Part shown: positions 18,280 through 27,535 of the stretch, piece by piece
Position numbering within the stretch: the stretch's first letter is position 1
Layout: every line of letters starts with the position of its first letter
Source of the DNA: Rhodocytophaga aerolata
GTDB lineage: Bacteria; Bacteroidota; Bacteroidia; Cytophagales; 172606-1
Reading direction: 5' to 3'
NCBI RefSeq assembly: GCF_030503435.1
Contig: NZ_JAUKPO010000013.1
Coordinates: 1 to 64,000, forward strand
DNA: 64,000 nucleotides
The notes under the pieces: model-generated
What the model was told of the DNA's origin: nothing
The model's input: only the letters and a program-made list of their open reading frames with translations
Databases searched by the model: none
Program-made: the position numbers and the translations under genes

Positions 18280-19485
18280 TTATTGATATTGGATATAAAG
18301 AGGCTTTGGATTAAGCGCCAATACTTCTTCGGGCTTCATCAACCGTGACCCGTTTCTTATATCATTTTTGTAAAATATTTTAAATCCTGTGTATTGCACT
18401 GGTTCTTTTACAATATACCGGCGATACGTATCTTTTTTCAAGGTAGGAGCACCCCATCCATCCATATGCATTACAATCTGTACGCGGGGATCCAGTTTTA
18501 TCTGGTCGTAGTTGGTAATCATTTTTTGTGTAAAGCGGTGTACAATAAACACTTTAGGCGGAATCTGGTGCTGATCTACCAGGTTAGCCAGGAAGGTAGA
18601 AGCAAAGTTCAGGTCTGCTGCATCAAAGCTTCCCATCTTTTTTCCTGGAACAGCGCCGTCTTTCATAGCAAACTCAGCATCCACACCTAAATGCACATTA
18701 GGCCGGGCAAGCAAGTGTGCAAATCTGGGCAATTCAGCCTGCAAATCGCTATGACCTACTTGAATATCAATAAAAACGATGGCATTCCGTTTGGCCGCCC
18801 AGGCTATTACATCTTCGGCTACTTTATCGGTCATGCGTAAACGGTATTTGCTATCCCGGCCGGGAGCTCCTTGGGCTGTTACCATAATTACATGCAAGGC
18901 AGGCATAATAGGGGTAGTAGGGTCGGCTTTTTTCCAGGCTTCTATTTCTTCATCTAACCTAGACAGCATTTGATCCGGGGGCAGTTCGCCTAGAATACCC
19001 ATGAGTCTGGAAAGCGGATTGCCATAAAATGCAATAATCCGGTTGTGCGGTAAAATAGATCCTGGCAACGGTTCTGGCATTTCCGGCCACTTTACTGGCT
19101 TTGACGAAGCCGTATCTATGGGGTAAACTTTTGCTAATGTATCTTTTTTTGCCAGGGTAGCCAATGTATCTTTTTTAACAGAATCAACTTTTGCCGTTGC
19201 GGCTCTGCTGGCAAGAGTAGATGAGTCTACTACGGCCACCTCCTGTTCGGTTATTGCAATTTTGTCTTCTGTTTTAGTACCGCTGTTTTGGCAAGAAACA
19301 AGCATAACAAAAGTAATGGCTAGGGATACAGGGGTCAGGCGGTAAGAAATGGGAGAGAAGGAAAAGGGTTTTAAAAAAGTAACTATTTTCCTGAATGATA
19401 AACCAAAATTAGTTGTGCTTAATGCAACTAATGTAACAAAGGCTGCTCTAGCCTTCACAAATTTGTTCATATATGTGTTATTCAA
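18280..19485 (-). CDS. Unrecognised lipoprotein with a C-terminal barrel-like domain
   Basis: I do not recognise the family. The 401-residue frame has a hydrophobic stretch at about residues 8-25 and a second one ending in the lipobox-like sequence FVMLVSCQNSG (Cys near residue 65). The lipobox is unusually far from the start. A start at Met6 or an uncalled non-ATG codon nearer the lipobox is possible. A low-complexity Lys/Asp/Thr linker follows (about 85-130). The remaining 270 residues contain alternating hydrophobic strands such as MPALHVIMVTAQ, NAIVFIDIQVGHSD, NVHLGVDAEFAM, PPKVFIVHRFT and VQIVMHMDGWG. These look like a TIM-barrel-type fold. The acidic residues GVDAEF and HMDGWG are candidate catalytic positions. 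A glycan-cleaving role is a guess. Confidence 0.7.
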   Translation of the reverse strand: MNNTYMNKFVKARAAFVTLVALSTTNFGLSFRKIVTFLKPFSFSPISYRLTPVSLAITFVMLVSCQNSGTKTEDKIAITEQEVAVVDSSTLASRAATAKVDSVKKDTLATLAKKDTLAKVYPIDTASSKPVKWPEMPEPLPGSILPHNRIIAFYGNPLSRLMGILGELPPDQMLSRLDEEIEAWKKADPTTPIMPALHVIMVTAQGAPGRDSKYRLRMTDKVAEDVIAWAAKRNAIVFIDIQVGHSDLQAELPRFAHLLARPNVHLGVDAEFAMKDGAVPGKKMGSFDAADLNFASTFLANLVDQHQIPPKVFIVHRFTQKMITNYDQIKLDPRVQIVMHMDGWGAPTLKKDTYRRYIVKEPVQYTGFKIFYKNDIRNGSRLMKPEEVLALNPKPLYIQYQ

Positions 19486-19840
19486 TTAGTAAGTGATGCG
19501 AGTAGAAAGCTGCCGAATAAGTGATAAAAAACTGCCTTTCTACTTATTCTGCTGCAATTGTAAGCAATTTGATTATTAATCTAGTATCTCCCAAATACGA
19601 TTATTTTTTGCTTCATACATTCACGTAAGAAATGGATAATCTTTATATGGGAGTTCTGGTAAACAGGAATTCAACAAGAGTAACCTCTTGCCGCCATCAG
19701 TGGTAGATCCAGTAATAACTAAAGAATAATCTGAGTTTATAAAGTAGCCAAGGTGTGGCTATCCCTTATAACAAAAGAAATATAAAGGAGACAGACTGAA
19801 AATATGAATTTAAAGCAGAGGAAATGTTGAGTTTGTTAGA

Positions 19841-19894
19841 AACAATTTCTGCTTTCAGTAAAAATGGATAGTTTTCCTGAAAGCAGAAATTGTT
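19841..19894 (-). terminator. Long hairpin, probable terminator after the HtrA-like gene
   Basis: A perfect 18-bp inverted repeat (19841-19858 with 19877-19894) encloses an 18-nt loop, 19 nt past the protease stop. No clean T-run follows on the minus strand, so it may stabilise or process mRNA rather than terminate by the standard route. Confidence 0.6.
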
Positions 19895-19912
19895 GAATGA
19901 AAATTATGATCA

Positions 19913-20842
19913 TCAGGCAGCTTTATGTAAGGTCGGATGAATGTTTATATCCAGTTTTTGCGTGTTGCGTAAAACTGTTAATGTTGATTGTTTATCTATT
20001 TTATCTTGAGTCAGAAGCTTAAATAATTCATTGGAACTGCTTACCATACTGGTTTCAAAGCCAATTATGATATCCCCTTCTCTAAGCAAAGAATTACCAG
20101 CCGGTGAGCCTTTCTCAATAGATACCACAAACAGGCCTTTGTTGTGTTTCAAACCGTAGAAGTTGACAATTCTTGGATTAATCGTAATCTCCTGCATTAC
20201 TACGCCAAGATACGCTTTGGTAACTTTGCCGTCTTTAATCAAAAAGCCGGCAATATCTTTGGCTGTATTAATTCCAACAGCAAAACTTAATCCCTGAGCG
20301 CCACGGATAATTGCCGTATTTACACCAACAACTTCGCCTTCGGCATTTACCATAGGTCCGCCTGAGTTGCCAGGATTTAATGCTGCATCGCTTTGTATGA
20401 CGTTATCTACCAGGCGGCCCGAAGTGGTTCGCAATGTTCTGCCCAATGCGCTAACTACACCCGTTGTAACGGTGTGCTGATATCCATAGGGATTGCCAAT
20501 AGCTATAACCAGTTGCCCAATGTTTAATTCTTCTGAGTTACCAAGACGGGCAGTAGAATAACCACTTGCATATATTTTAATGACTGCTATATCCGTGTCA
20601 GGGTCATCACCCAGAAGAAATGCTTCTGCTTCTGTGCCATCCAGTAAGGTGACTAGAATTTTATCGGCTCCTCTTACAACGTGGCTATTGGTGAAGATGA
20701 AGCCATCGGACGAAAAAATAAAACCAGACCCTGAGCCAGCAGGAGATAACTTACTTTGTTTATTTTTAAGTATATCTATTTTAACCACTGCATTCTTGAT
20801 TTTATTCACCGCATGAATAACAATGTTTGAAAATTCATCCAT
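19913..20842 (-). CDS. HtrA/DegP-like trypsin-family serine protease with PDZ domain, no signal peptide
   Basis: The 309-residue protein has an S1C protease domain (about 1-205). The catalytic triad is visible: His in TNSHVV (near residue 54), Asp in DPDTDIAVI (near 84) and Ser in ALNPGNSGGPMV (near 160). A PDZ domain follows (about 210-300; YLGVVMQEI and SPAGNSLLREGDIIIGF). Family members degrade misfolded proteins, normally in the periplasm. Here the protein begins MDEFSNIVIHAVNKIKNAVV directly, with no signal peptide or membrane anchor, so it appears cytoplasmic unless the start is misplaced. It faces a small UBP zinc-finger gene across the divergent gap. Confidence 0.9.
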   Translation of the reverse strand: MDEFSNIVIHAVNKIKNAVVKIDILKNKQSKLSPAGSGSGFIFSSDGFIFTNSHVVRGADKILVTLLDGTEAEAFLLGDDPDTDIAVIKIYASGYSTARLGNSEELNIGQLVIAIGNPYGYQHTVTTGVVSALGRTLRTTSGRLVDNVIQSDAALNPGNSGGPMVNAEGEVVGVNTAIIRGAQGLSFAVGINTAKDIAGFLIKDGKVTKAYLGVVMQEITINPRIVNFYGLKHNKGLFVVSIEKGSPAGNSLLREGDIIIGFETSMVSSSNELFKLLTQDKIDKQSTLTVLRNTQKLDINIHPTLHKAA

Positions 20843-21100
20843 AAGTTTTAATATTAAGTGTTTGTTGTTTCAGGTTTTTACTACCCAGTAATGAACCATC
20901 TATAGTTGCATCTATGGCAAATTTATTTCCAGTTGATTTTTGCAGTAATAATGTCAGGTAGGGTCAGTAGAAATTACCAAGAACGACGTATTGGCAGTAC
21001 GTGTAAAATACATGGGAATAAATCAGAAGAAAATCTATACAAGGAGGGTACAATTCCTGAAACAAGCAGTATTCGATTGTTAACTAGTTTTGAAGCAGTT

Positions 21101-21373
21101 ATGGCTATTTCAACAAAAGTTTGTTCACATTTAGAAAATTTACAAATTATCCGGTCTGATATATATCAATGTGATGAATGTGTGGCCTTGGGCGATACAT
21201 GGGTCCATTTGCGTATTTGCCAAACATGTGGAGGAGTGCACTGCTGCGATAGTTCGAAAAATAAACATGCTACCAAACATTTTTTAAGAAGCGGACATCC
21301 GGTAGTAATTTCGGCAGAGCCTGGAGAAAGTTGGGCGTGGTGTTATCAGGATAACACATTTACAAACTACTGA
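21101..21373 (+). CDS. Small UBP-type zinc-finger protein
   Basis: The 90-residue protein is essentially one ZnF-UBP domain. The Cys/His ligands are visible: C-x-H near the start (VCSHLEN), CDECVALGDTWVHLRICQTCGGVHCCDSS-like spacing in the middle, and HATKHFLRSGHPVV, ending with ESWAWCYQD. In eukaryotes this domain binds the C-terminal tail of ubiquitin. Bacterial stand-alone versions are common but their ligand is unknown. I chose the ATG at 21101 because it sits just before the domain. The frame is open back to an ATG at 20906, but those 65 extra residues do not look like protein. Confidence 0.85.
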   Translation: MAISTKVCSHLENLQIIRSDIYQCDECVALGDTWVHLRICQTCGGVHCCDSSKNKHATKHFLRSGHPVVISAEPGESWAWCYQDNTFTNY

Positions 21374-21384
21374 AGGCAACAAAA

Positions 21385-21407
21385 AGGGCACATAGTATAT
21401 GTGCCCT
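21385..21407. terminator. Bidirectional terminator between UBP-finger and Wzc genes
   Basis: A perfect 10-bp stem (21385-21394 with 21398-21407) with a 3-nt loop lies between two convergent genes. Five A's precede it, giving a T-run for the minus-strand Wzc transcript. The plus-strand side is followed by GTGTTTA. Confidence 0.85.
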
Positions 21408-21425
21408 GTGTTTACGTGCATTTAC

Positions 21426-23801
21426 TTATGCTTTTTGGTAGTATCCTCGTGTTTTGCTCCGGTAGTCGAATCCATACATCTCAGAGAAATTAATATCATT
21501 TAATACGATGCTTAAGTTATGTAACGTTTTGCTCTCGTATAGTTCATTCACCATTTCAAGTACAGGTTTGCGGGTGTAATTGGCCCGGATTACAAAAATA
21601 TTGGCATCCATATACTCTTTTAATACCATATATTCGGCAACATAGGAAATTGGGGGAGTATCAATGATGATATAGTCATATTCGAGTTTCAACCGCATAA
21701 TCAATTCACGCATTTCATCCAGCTCTACTAACTCAACTGGATTAGGTGGCGTTGGCCCAGAGGTAATTACATCGAAATTCTTGATTTTGGTAGGCTGTAC
21801 AATTTCATCCAGCTTGCTGTTGCGTATTAAGTAAGAAGACAAGCCTGCCATATTTTTCATACCTAGGTAAGAAGCTACTTTCGGTTTTCGTAAATCTGTA
21901 TCGATGAGAATCGTTTTCTTGCCTGATAAAGCAAGCACCGTACTTAAATTTATTGCACAAAAAGTTTTACCCTCGCCACTTGCAGACGAGGTAATGCCAA
22001 TTGTTTTGTGTTCGGTTCCTGCCACCAGATATTGCAAATTTACCCGCAGCGAACGGAAAGATTCTGATACAGAAGATTTATAATTGTCTGTACGAGCCAG
22101 GATGGCATTCTTCCCATCACTATGGCCAATCATACCGAGGATTGGGATATTAGTAGCATTTTTAACCTCCTCCTTCGTTTTGATCGTATCGTCAAACATA
22201 TCAGCTACAGTAATGCCAATTGCCGGAAGACATAAACCTGCTAAAATAGCTATAAGAAAAATCGCATTTGTTTTTGGTGCTGTTTTTTCACCTACCTTGG
22301 CTTTATCTACAGGCCGTTTGCTGGCTGTATTCGTAGCTAAGAGGATTTGCGCTTCCGCTAATTTTTCTTGTAAATAATTTCGTGTCTGGTCGTTGTATTC
22401 GTAGCGCTGTTGCAAATTTCTTAACTGGCTTTCGTTTTCGGGAATGCGGTTGATATTTCCATATAAGGCGCCTATGCGCTGCTCTACACTGCGCAGGTCT
22501 TGTCTTCTGGCGGCCAAGCCTTCCCGCAAATTGCTAATGATGGATCTTCTCCGGGATACAATTTCAGTTTCTACAGGCTGGATACTGGGATGGTCGGGCT
22601 TTAAAGTAAGAAGCAATTTTTGTTTCTGCTGGTACAGGTTGGCAAGCTCGTTTACCTGCGTAATAATTACCGGACTGTCTATACCTGAGGTGGCAGGAAC
22701 AGCATTAGTAGCCACGTCCTGATTCCTCTCCATGTAATTCAATACATCGGTATAGGTTCTGATCCTGGATGCTATTTGCTGTTTTTCGGCGTTAAACTGA
22801 TCAATTTTATCATACACGTTCATCCGGTCTACTGTTACATCTGTTTGCCGGTTAGAACGGTAAGATGTAAGGTCATTTTCAGCGGTGGCTAGTTGTTTGG
22901 ATACATCTGCCAGTTGCGTTTGAATATATTCAATGGTTTTGATGCTGGTTTGTCTTTTTTCAATCAAATCAGTTTCTGTAAATACACTTACCAGGGTATC
23001 CAAAAACTTCATGTCTTTGTCTACCACCGGGCTTTCTAACTGAAGATCTATAATGCGCGACTCCCGGCTAATGGCTTTGGCTTTTAGTCGTTTCTGGTAA
23101 TTTTTGGTCAGATTGTTTTTGTTGTTTACTTCAAAATAAAATTTTTTGCCAGTATATTCTTCATGGCCTTCATTCAAAAATAGTTTGAAATTTAAATGCT
23201 TATCTTGAAAAGGCTCGTTAATGGTAACAATCTTGTTAATTTCAGGGCTTTCTATTTCAGCGGAAGTTTTGTTGGTTGAAATATTGTACAACTTTGTTGT
23301 CTGGCCACCTTCTACAGACAGTTGAAATTTGTTTTTTGATAGTATACGAATATAAATAGGCGTATTCAGTAACTGATTTGCTTCCGGATTCAGTACAATT
23401 TTGAATGGATAGTTATCAGAAATCCGCTCTTCTACTTTTAAATCCCCAAAAGTATTGATCCAGGCATCAGGAACGATGTAATAGGAAACGCCATAATCCA
23501 GCCGTTCAATGGCTTTTTCAATCATATCGAAGGAAGTGATCAAGCCAATCTGGTCTTCTACTTCTATCACTTTTTTCTGAGTTTCTACCACCCCAAGTAA
23601 TTCACTTGTCCCACGCTGCCCGGCATTTTCATTTTCCAGCAATATGGTCGCATTCACCGCGTAAACCGGGTTCTGTATTTTATTATATATATATGCAATG
23701 CCTACACATAGTATAAGAGCAGCCAGGAAGTAATACCATTTTGCTACGAACTTAAAAAACAGTTTTTTTAAATCTATCTGTGTTTCAGGGCGTTGTTTCA
23801 T
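21426..23801 (-). CDS. Wzc-like chain-length regulator with tyrosine autokinase domain
   Basis: The 791-residue protein has a Wzz-type N-terminal domain with a transmembrane helix at about 21-39, a long coiled-coil periplasmic region and a second helix near 510-530. It then has a cytoplasmic BY-kinase domain. Kinase motifs are the Walker A SSASGEGKTFCAINL, Walker A' KTILIDTDLRKPK and Walker B DYIIIDTPP. The C-terminus has the Tyr cluster MYGFDYRSKTRGYYQKA that is autophosphorylated in this family. It controls polymerisation and export with the Wza-like protein encoded 13 nt upstream. The pair forms the export module for the polysaccharide made by the neighbouring genes. Confidence 0.95.
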   Translation of the reverse strand: MKQRPETQIDLKKLFFKFVAKWYYFLAALILCVGIAYIYNKIQNPVYAVNATILLENENAGQRGTSELLGVVETQKKVIEVEDQIGLITSFDMIEKAIERLDYGVSYYIVPDAWINTFGDLKVEERISDNYPFKIVLNPEANQLLNTPIYIRILSKNKFQLSVEGGQTTKLYNISTNKTSAEIESPEINKIVTINEPFQDKHLNFKLFLNEGHEEYTGKKFYFEVNNKNNLTKNYQKRLKAKAISRESRIIDLQLESPVVDKDMKFLDTLVSVFTETDLIEKRQTSIKTIEYIQTQLADVSKQLATAENDLTSYRSNRQTDVTVDRMNVYDKIDQFNAEKQQIASRIRTYTDVLNYMERNQDVATNAVPATSGIDSPVIITQVNELANLYQQKQKLLLTLKPDHPSIQPVETEIVSRRRSIISNLREGLAARRQDLRSVEQRIGALYGNINRIPENESQLRNLQQRYEYNDQTRNYLQEKLAEAQILLATNTASKRPVDKAKVGEKTAPKTNAIFLIAILAGLCLPAIGITVADMFDDTIKTKEEVKNATNIPILGMIGHSDGKNAILARTDNYKSSVSESFRSLRVNLQYLVAGTEHKTIGITSSASGEGKTFCAINLSTVLALSGKKTILIDTDLRKPKVASYLGMKNMAGLSSYLIRNSKLDEIVQPTKIKNFDVITSGPTPPNPVELVELDEMRELIMRLKLEYDYIIIDTPPISYVAEYMVLKEYMDANIFVIRANYTRKPVLEMVNELYESKTLHNLSIVLNDINFSEMYGFDYRSKTRGYYQKA

Positions 23802-23814
23802 TTTAATCTTAAAT

Positions 23815-24591
23815 TTATCTGTTGGGGTTAAAGTAGTTTAGCACAAGGATTACAGCCGAAACTGCACCAAAGAAAGTGCCAAGTGGTGCTAAATTCGACC
23901 TGGAAATCGCCGCTTTCATGGGTTGAATATATACAACGTCATTGGGTAACAGATAGTAATACGGAGATTTAATGATATTAGGGTCTGTTAGATCTAATAA
24001 AACTACTTCCAGGCCATTGGGATTCTGTCGAATCAATTTAATGTTTTTTCTACTGCCATTCTGGGTAAGGTCTCCGGCTAAGGCAAGTACTTCGGGCAGA
24101 GTGACCTGTTCATTGTATACATAGTAATACCCAGGACTCCTCACATCACCCAATACACTGACTTTAAAACTTACCAGTTTAATAACAACAGTGGCATTGT
24201 TCAGATACTTATCTACATTTTGCTGCACCAGCGTTGAAACCTGGCTTACCGTTTGATTGGTCACTTTTAAACGTCCAATTGTTGGAATAGTAATAAATCC
24301 TTGTTCATCTACTGAGTAGCCAGTTACGTAAAAGTTGGCAGCTGGGTTTATGCCTCCACCAGCAGCCACAGCGTCCAGGTTAAAAATATTTGGTGTTGTA
24401 TTATCCAGATTAGAGACAACTCTTATGGACAAAATGTCATTGGGCTGTATTTTATATTCAGGTCGTTTATTTTCAATGAGTGTAGGCGAATTTTTGGAGA
24501 ACTTATTGCTTTGGAAGTATGTAAGTTTTTTCTTGGATATACACGAACATATGGATAGTAATAAAATTAAAGTGAATAACAGTTTTGACAT
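23815..24591 (-). CDS. Polysaccharide export lipoprotein (Wza-like)
   Basis: The 258-residue protein starts with a lipoprotein signal peptide (LLLLSICSC, lipid-anchored Cys at about 15 or 17). A Poly_export domain follows (YKIQPNDILSIRVV), with ITIPTIGRLKV and a SLBB-type segment VKVSVLGDVRSPGYYYV plus LPEVLALAGDLTQNGSRKNIKLI. A hydrophobic C-terminal stretch (about 236-255) may span the outer membrane. It would form the outer-membrane exit channel for the exopolysaccharide. It is the first gene of a two-gene operon with wzc and faces away from the plus-strand initiating transferase. Confidence 0.94.
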   Translation of the reverse strand: MSKLLFTLILLLSICSCISKKKLTYFQSNKFSKNSPTLIENKRPEYKIQPNDILSIRVVSNLDNTTPNIFNLDAVAAGGGINPAANFYVTGYSVDEQGFITIPTIGRLKVTNQTVSQVSTLVQQNVDKYLNNATVVIKLVSFKVSVLGDVRSPGYYYVYNEQVTLPEVLALAGDLTQNGSRKNIKLIRQNPNGLEVVLLDLTDPNIIKSPYYYLLPNDVVYIQPMKAAISRSNLAPLGTFFGAVSAVILVLNYFNPNR

Positions 24592-25285
24592 TTTTGAGTC
24601 GTAGTTTTGTGGGTTAGGTATGTTACTAGTAGAGTTTTTAAAATTTTACAGACTATATATAAATAAAACAAGATAGTATTTGGCTACTATAGATAATTGT
24701 AGAAATAAAGTTTGGCATTACTTGATATTAATAAAAATAATGAGAGATCACTGGCATCTGGTTTGAGTTAAAAACCCTTTGTTAGGTAGATTAAGTAATT
24801 GTAAAAGAATATAATAAAACCTAAGGTAATAACTCTTATTGAAAATAAATTCATTAAAGTAAATATTAATTTTTTTATTTTCATGTAAAATTATTTAGTC
24901 ATACGTAGATTGGCTGGAGAATGAATAAGAATGTAGATTTATATTTTTTTTCGTTTCTTAAAAAAATAAATACTATTAAAAAATGAAAATTAGTAGTAAC
25001 ATTGAATATTAAATGTGTTTATAGAATAGTTTGTACTATCACTTCTAATAAAAAAAATAAATTAGATTCATCTCAGCTAAGCTTACTTATTACACCAAGT
25101 AGGTATATATTATATATGTAATAATTTTGGCAATTATACCACTTATTCGTCACTTGCATGTGTAACATATTAGAATAAAATCCTGCTGTCATATCCTGTG
25201 TTCGCAAATATTGCCCTTTACGTAAAAGGTTAAAAAAAGTATAGCAGACGATGCTTAGGAACAGTAAAAGATATAAGAATAATAT
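24592..25285. other. 694-bp AT-rich divergent regulatory region
   Basis: The wza-wzc operon reads left and the initiating sugar transferase operon reads right, so this region must hold both promoters. It is very AT-rich with many A/T runs and no plausible coding frame. I could not single out a promoter with confidence. Confidence 0.6.
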
Positions 25286-26671
25286 ATGAAAAAAAACTTA
25301 CCATATTCTCAGTTTGTAGGTATCTTTTTGTTGATAGCTGATTTTATTATCATTGATTTTTCATGTAAGCTGGCTTATTATCTACGTTTCGGGAGTAATA
25401 CGAATCATGAAGATTACTATGTATCTCTCTTTGTAATCTTTAATCTGGCCTGGATTGCTTCAGCATTATTCAATAATGTGTACAATCTGGAAACACTTTT
25501 TAAATTCAAAGTACTGCTTACGAAGATTTTTTATGCATTCGTTTTCCATGCATTGCTTATGTTCTCTTATATAATAAGCTTCAAAGAACATGACTTTGCC
25601 CGGTTATTCTTATTTTATTCCTATATTCTAGCGTTTGATGCCATAATTTTCTTCCGGATTATTTTTATTCTTTTCCTGAAGTATTTTAAAATGGCTGGTA
25701 TCAATGAGAAAAGGGTAGTAATTGTAGGTGCCGGTTACGCAGGAAACGAGTTGTATCACTATTTTATAAAAGACAAAAGCCTGGGTTACCGGTTTATGGG
25801 TTTTTTCGATGATGCTCCCGAAATTCCAAGCCTGATGATTAAGGGAAAAATCAAGCATTTGAAGGATTATTGCATTAAAGAAAATATAGATGAAATTTAT
25901 TATGCATTATCACTTACCTCTAATGATCTAATAAAAGATCTAGCAGATTTTTGTGATGACAATTTCATTTATTTCAAGATTGCGCCGGATTTCAGAGGGC
26001 TTGTTCAGAAAAAGGTGAATATTGATTTTTATGAAAATATTCCCATCATGACCTTCCGCAGAGAACCTTTAGGAATAGCTTTTAATAGGGTAGTTAAGCG
26101 GGCATTTGATATAGCATTTTCATTAATGGTTATTTGTTTCATATTCCCATTTATCGTACCTGTCATTGCTTTTCTGATTAAGCTGGAATCCAAAGGCCCA
26201 ATATTTTTTAAACAGCTTCGCCCAGGTAGGAAAAACAAACTTTTTGAGTGTTATAAATTCCGGACTATGCGGGTTAATAACCAAACAGAATTACAGGCTA
26301 CTAAAGCTGATCCCCGGGTAACTAAAGTAGGTAAGTTCTTGAGAAAGACAAGTTTAGATGAACTTCCCCAATTTTTTAATGTACTGTTAGGGGATATGTC
26401 CGTAGTTGGTCCACGACCTAATTTGATTACCCAGCTGGAAGAATATTCAAAAATAATTGATAAATATGCAGTCAGGCACTTTGTTTCACCAGGGATAACT
26501 GGTTATGCTCAGGTTAATGGATACCGGGGAGAAACCAAACAGGTGCAACTGATGCAAAAACGGGTGGAGTACGACGTAATGTATATGGAAAACTGGAGTT
26601 TCTTCCTGGATTTAAAAATCATCTTCCTTACTGTATGGAATATGATAAAAGGTGAGGAAAATGCATATTAA
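25286..26671 (+). CDS. Undecaprenyl-phosphate sugar phosphotransferase (WbaP/WcaJ type)
   Basis: The 461-residue protein begins polysaccharide synthesis by moving a sugar 1-phosphate onto undecaprenyl phosphate. The N-terminal half has four or five membrane helices (about 8-130). A Rossmann-like domain follows (VVIVGAGYAGNELY near 145). The C-terminal bacterial sugar transferase domain starts near 268 with a membrane helix. It contains FFKQLRPGRKNKLFECYKFRTM, the acidic pair in KTSLDELPQFFNVL and GDMSVVGPRP. WbaP uses galactose and WcaJ glucose, and the sequence does not decide between them. It leads a plus-strand operon with the WecG-like and epimerase genes. Confidence 0.94.
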   Translation: MKKNLPYSQFVGIFLLIADFIIIDFSCKLAYYLRFGSNTNHEDYYVSLFVIFNLAWIASALFNNVYNLETLFKFKVLLTKIFYAFVFHALLMFSYIISFKEHDFARLFLFYSYILAFDAIIFFRIIFILFLKYFKMAGINEKRVVIVGAGYAGNELYHYFIKDKSLGYRFMGFFDDAPEIPSLMIKGKIKHLKDYCIKENIDEIYYALSLTSNDLIKDLADFCDDNFIYFKIAPDFRGLVQKKVNIDFYENIPIMTFRREPLGIAFNRVVKRAFDIAFSLMVICFIFPFIVPVIAFLIKLESKGPIFFKQLRPGRKNKLFECYKFRTMRVNNQTELQATKADPRVTKVGKFLRKTSLDELPQFFNVLLGDMSVVGPRPNLITQLEEYSKIIDKYAVRHFVSPGITGYAQVNGYRGETKQVQLMQKRVEYDVMYMENWSFFLDLKIIFLTVWNMIKGEENAY

Positions 26672-26755
26672 GAAGATATATACAATGCATCAAACCTCTA
26701 CTAGATAAAAGCAATTTTGTCAGACACCTAGCTATACAGACCTCAGCAGATTACT

Positions 26756-27508
26756 ATGGAAAAAAGAAAAGTGTTGACTTCTTTGATTTCAACAGGCACT
26801 TTTAATGATTTTACAGAGACTATTTTTCGGTTAACAGAAGAAAAAAAATCTTCATATGTGTGCTTTGCCAATGTACACATGGTAATTGAAGCATATAAAG
26901 ACAAAAATTTTAATAGCATACTCAATGAAGCAGATTTGGCTGCACCAGATGGAGCACCTATATCTAAAGTTATGTGGCTGATAGATAAATTCAAGCAGGA
27001 ACGCGTGTGTGGAATGGATTTACTGCCGGTGTTACTGAGGGAAGCAGCCAAAAGAAATAAATCCGTGTACTTTTATGGATCTACAGAGGATGTATTAAAT
27101 GCTATGCTCAAACGTATTGAAGCCGAACTACCCAATCTTAGGGTTGCCGGAGCATATTCTCCACCATTCCGTACGCTCACCGAAGAGGAAGATCAGCATA
27201 TAGTACAGACAATTAATCAATCAAAGGCAGATTTGGTTTTTGTAGCCTTGGGTTGCCCTAAACAGGAAAAATGGATGGCTGCCCATAAAAACAAAGTTAA
27301 TGCCTGTATGCTGGGTGTTGGCCAGGCTTTTTTGGTGTATGCCGGCCTTGAGAAAAGGCTTCCACAATGGGCCAGAGACCTTTCTTTGGAATGGGTATAT
27401 AGATTATATCTGGAACCCAACCGGTTATGGAAACGGTATTTAACTACAAATTCTCAATTTGTTTACTTGTGTTTGAAGCAAAAGCTCGGGCTGATACGGT
27501 TTAATTAA
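26756..27508 (+). CDS. WecG/TagA/CpsF family glycosyltransferase (GT26)
   Basis: The 250-residue enzyme has the GT26 pattern: CFANVHMVIEAYKD near the start, AAPDGAPISKVMWLI with the conserved Asp, RVCGMDLLPVLL, SVYFYGSTEDVL, and LVFVALGCPKQEKWMA with VNACMLGVGQAFLVYAG. Members include UDP-ManNAcA transferase WecG and the teichoic-acid enzyme TagA. They usually add the second sugar onto the lipid-linked first sugar. This fits its position 84 nt after the initiating transferase gene. The actual sugar is unknown. Confidence 0.93.
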   Translation: MEKRKVLTSLISTGTFNDFTETIFRLTEEKKSSYVCFANVHMVIEAYKDKNFNSILNEADLAAPDGAPISKVMWLIDKFKQERVCGMDLLPVLLREAAKRNKSVYFYGSTEDVLNAMLKRIEAELPNLRVAGAYSPPFRTLTEEEDQHIVQTINQSKADLVFVALGCPKQEKWMAAHKNKVNACMLGVGQAFLVYAGLEKRLPQWARDLSLEWVYRLYLEPNRLWKRYLTTNSQFVYLCLKQKLGLIRFN

Positions 27509-27535
27509 AATTTTTTATACAAATTTAATAGCTGA

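Noticed and set aside
20906-21100. 65-residue N-terminal extension of the UBP zinc-finger frame
   Set aside because: The extension has no protein-like features, while a good ATG at 21101 sits directly before the zinc-finger domain.
24592-25285. CRISPR-like or integration site in the AT-rich divergent region
   Set aside because: No repeated unit longer than a few bases with regular spacing was found and no integrase or Cas gene is present.
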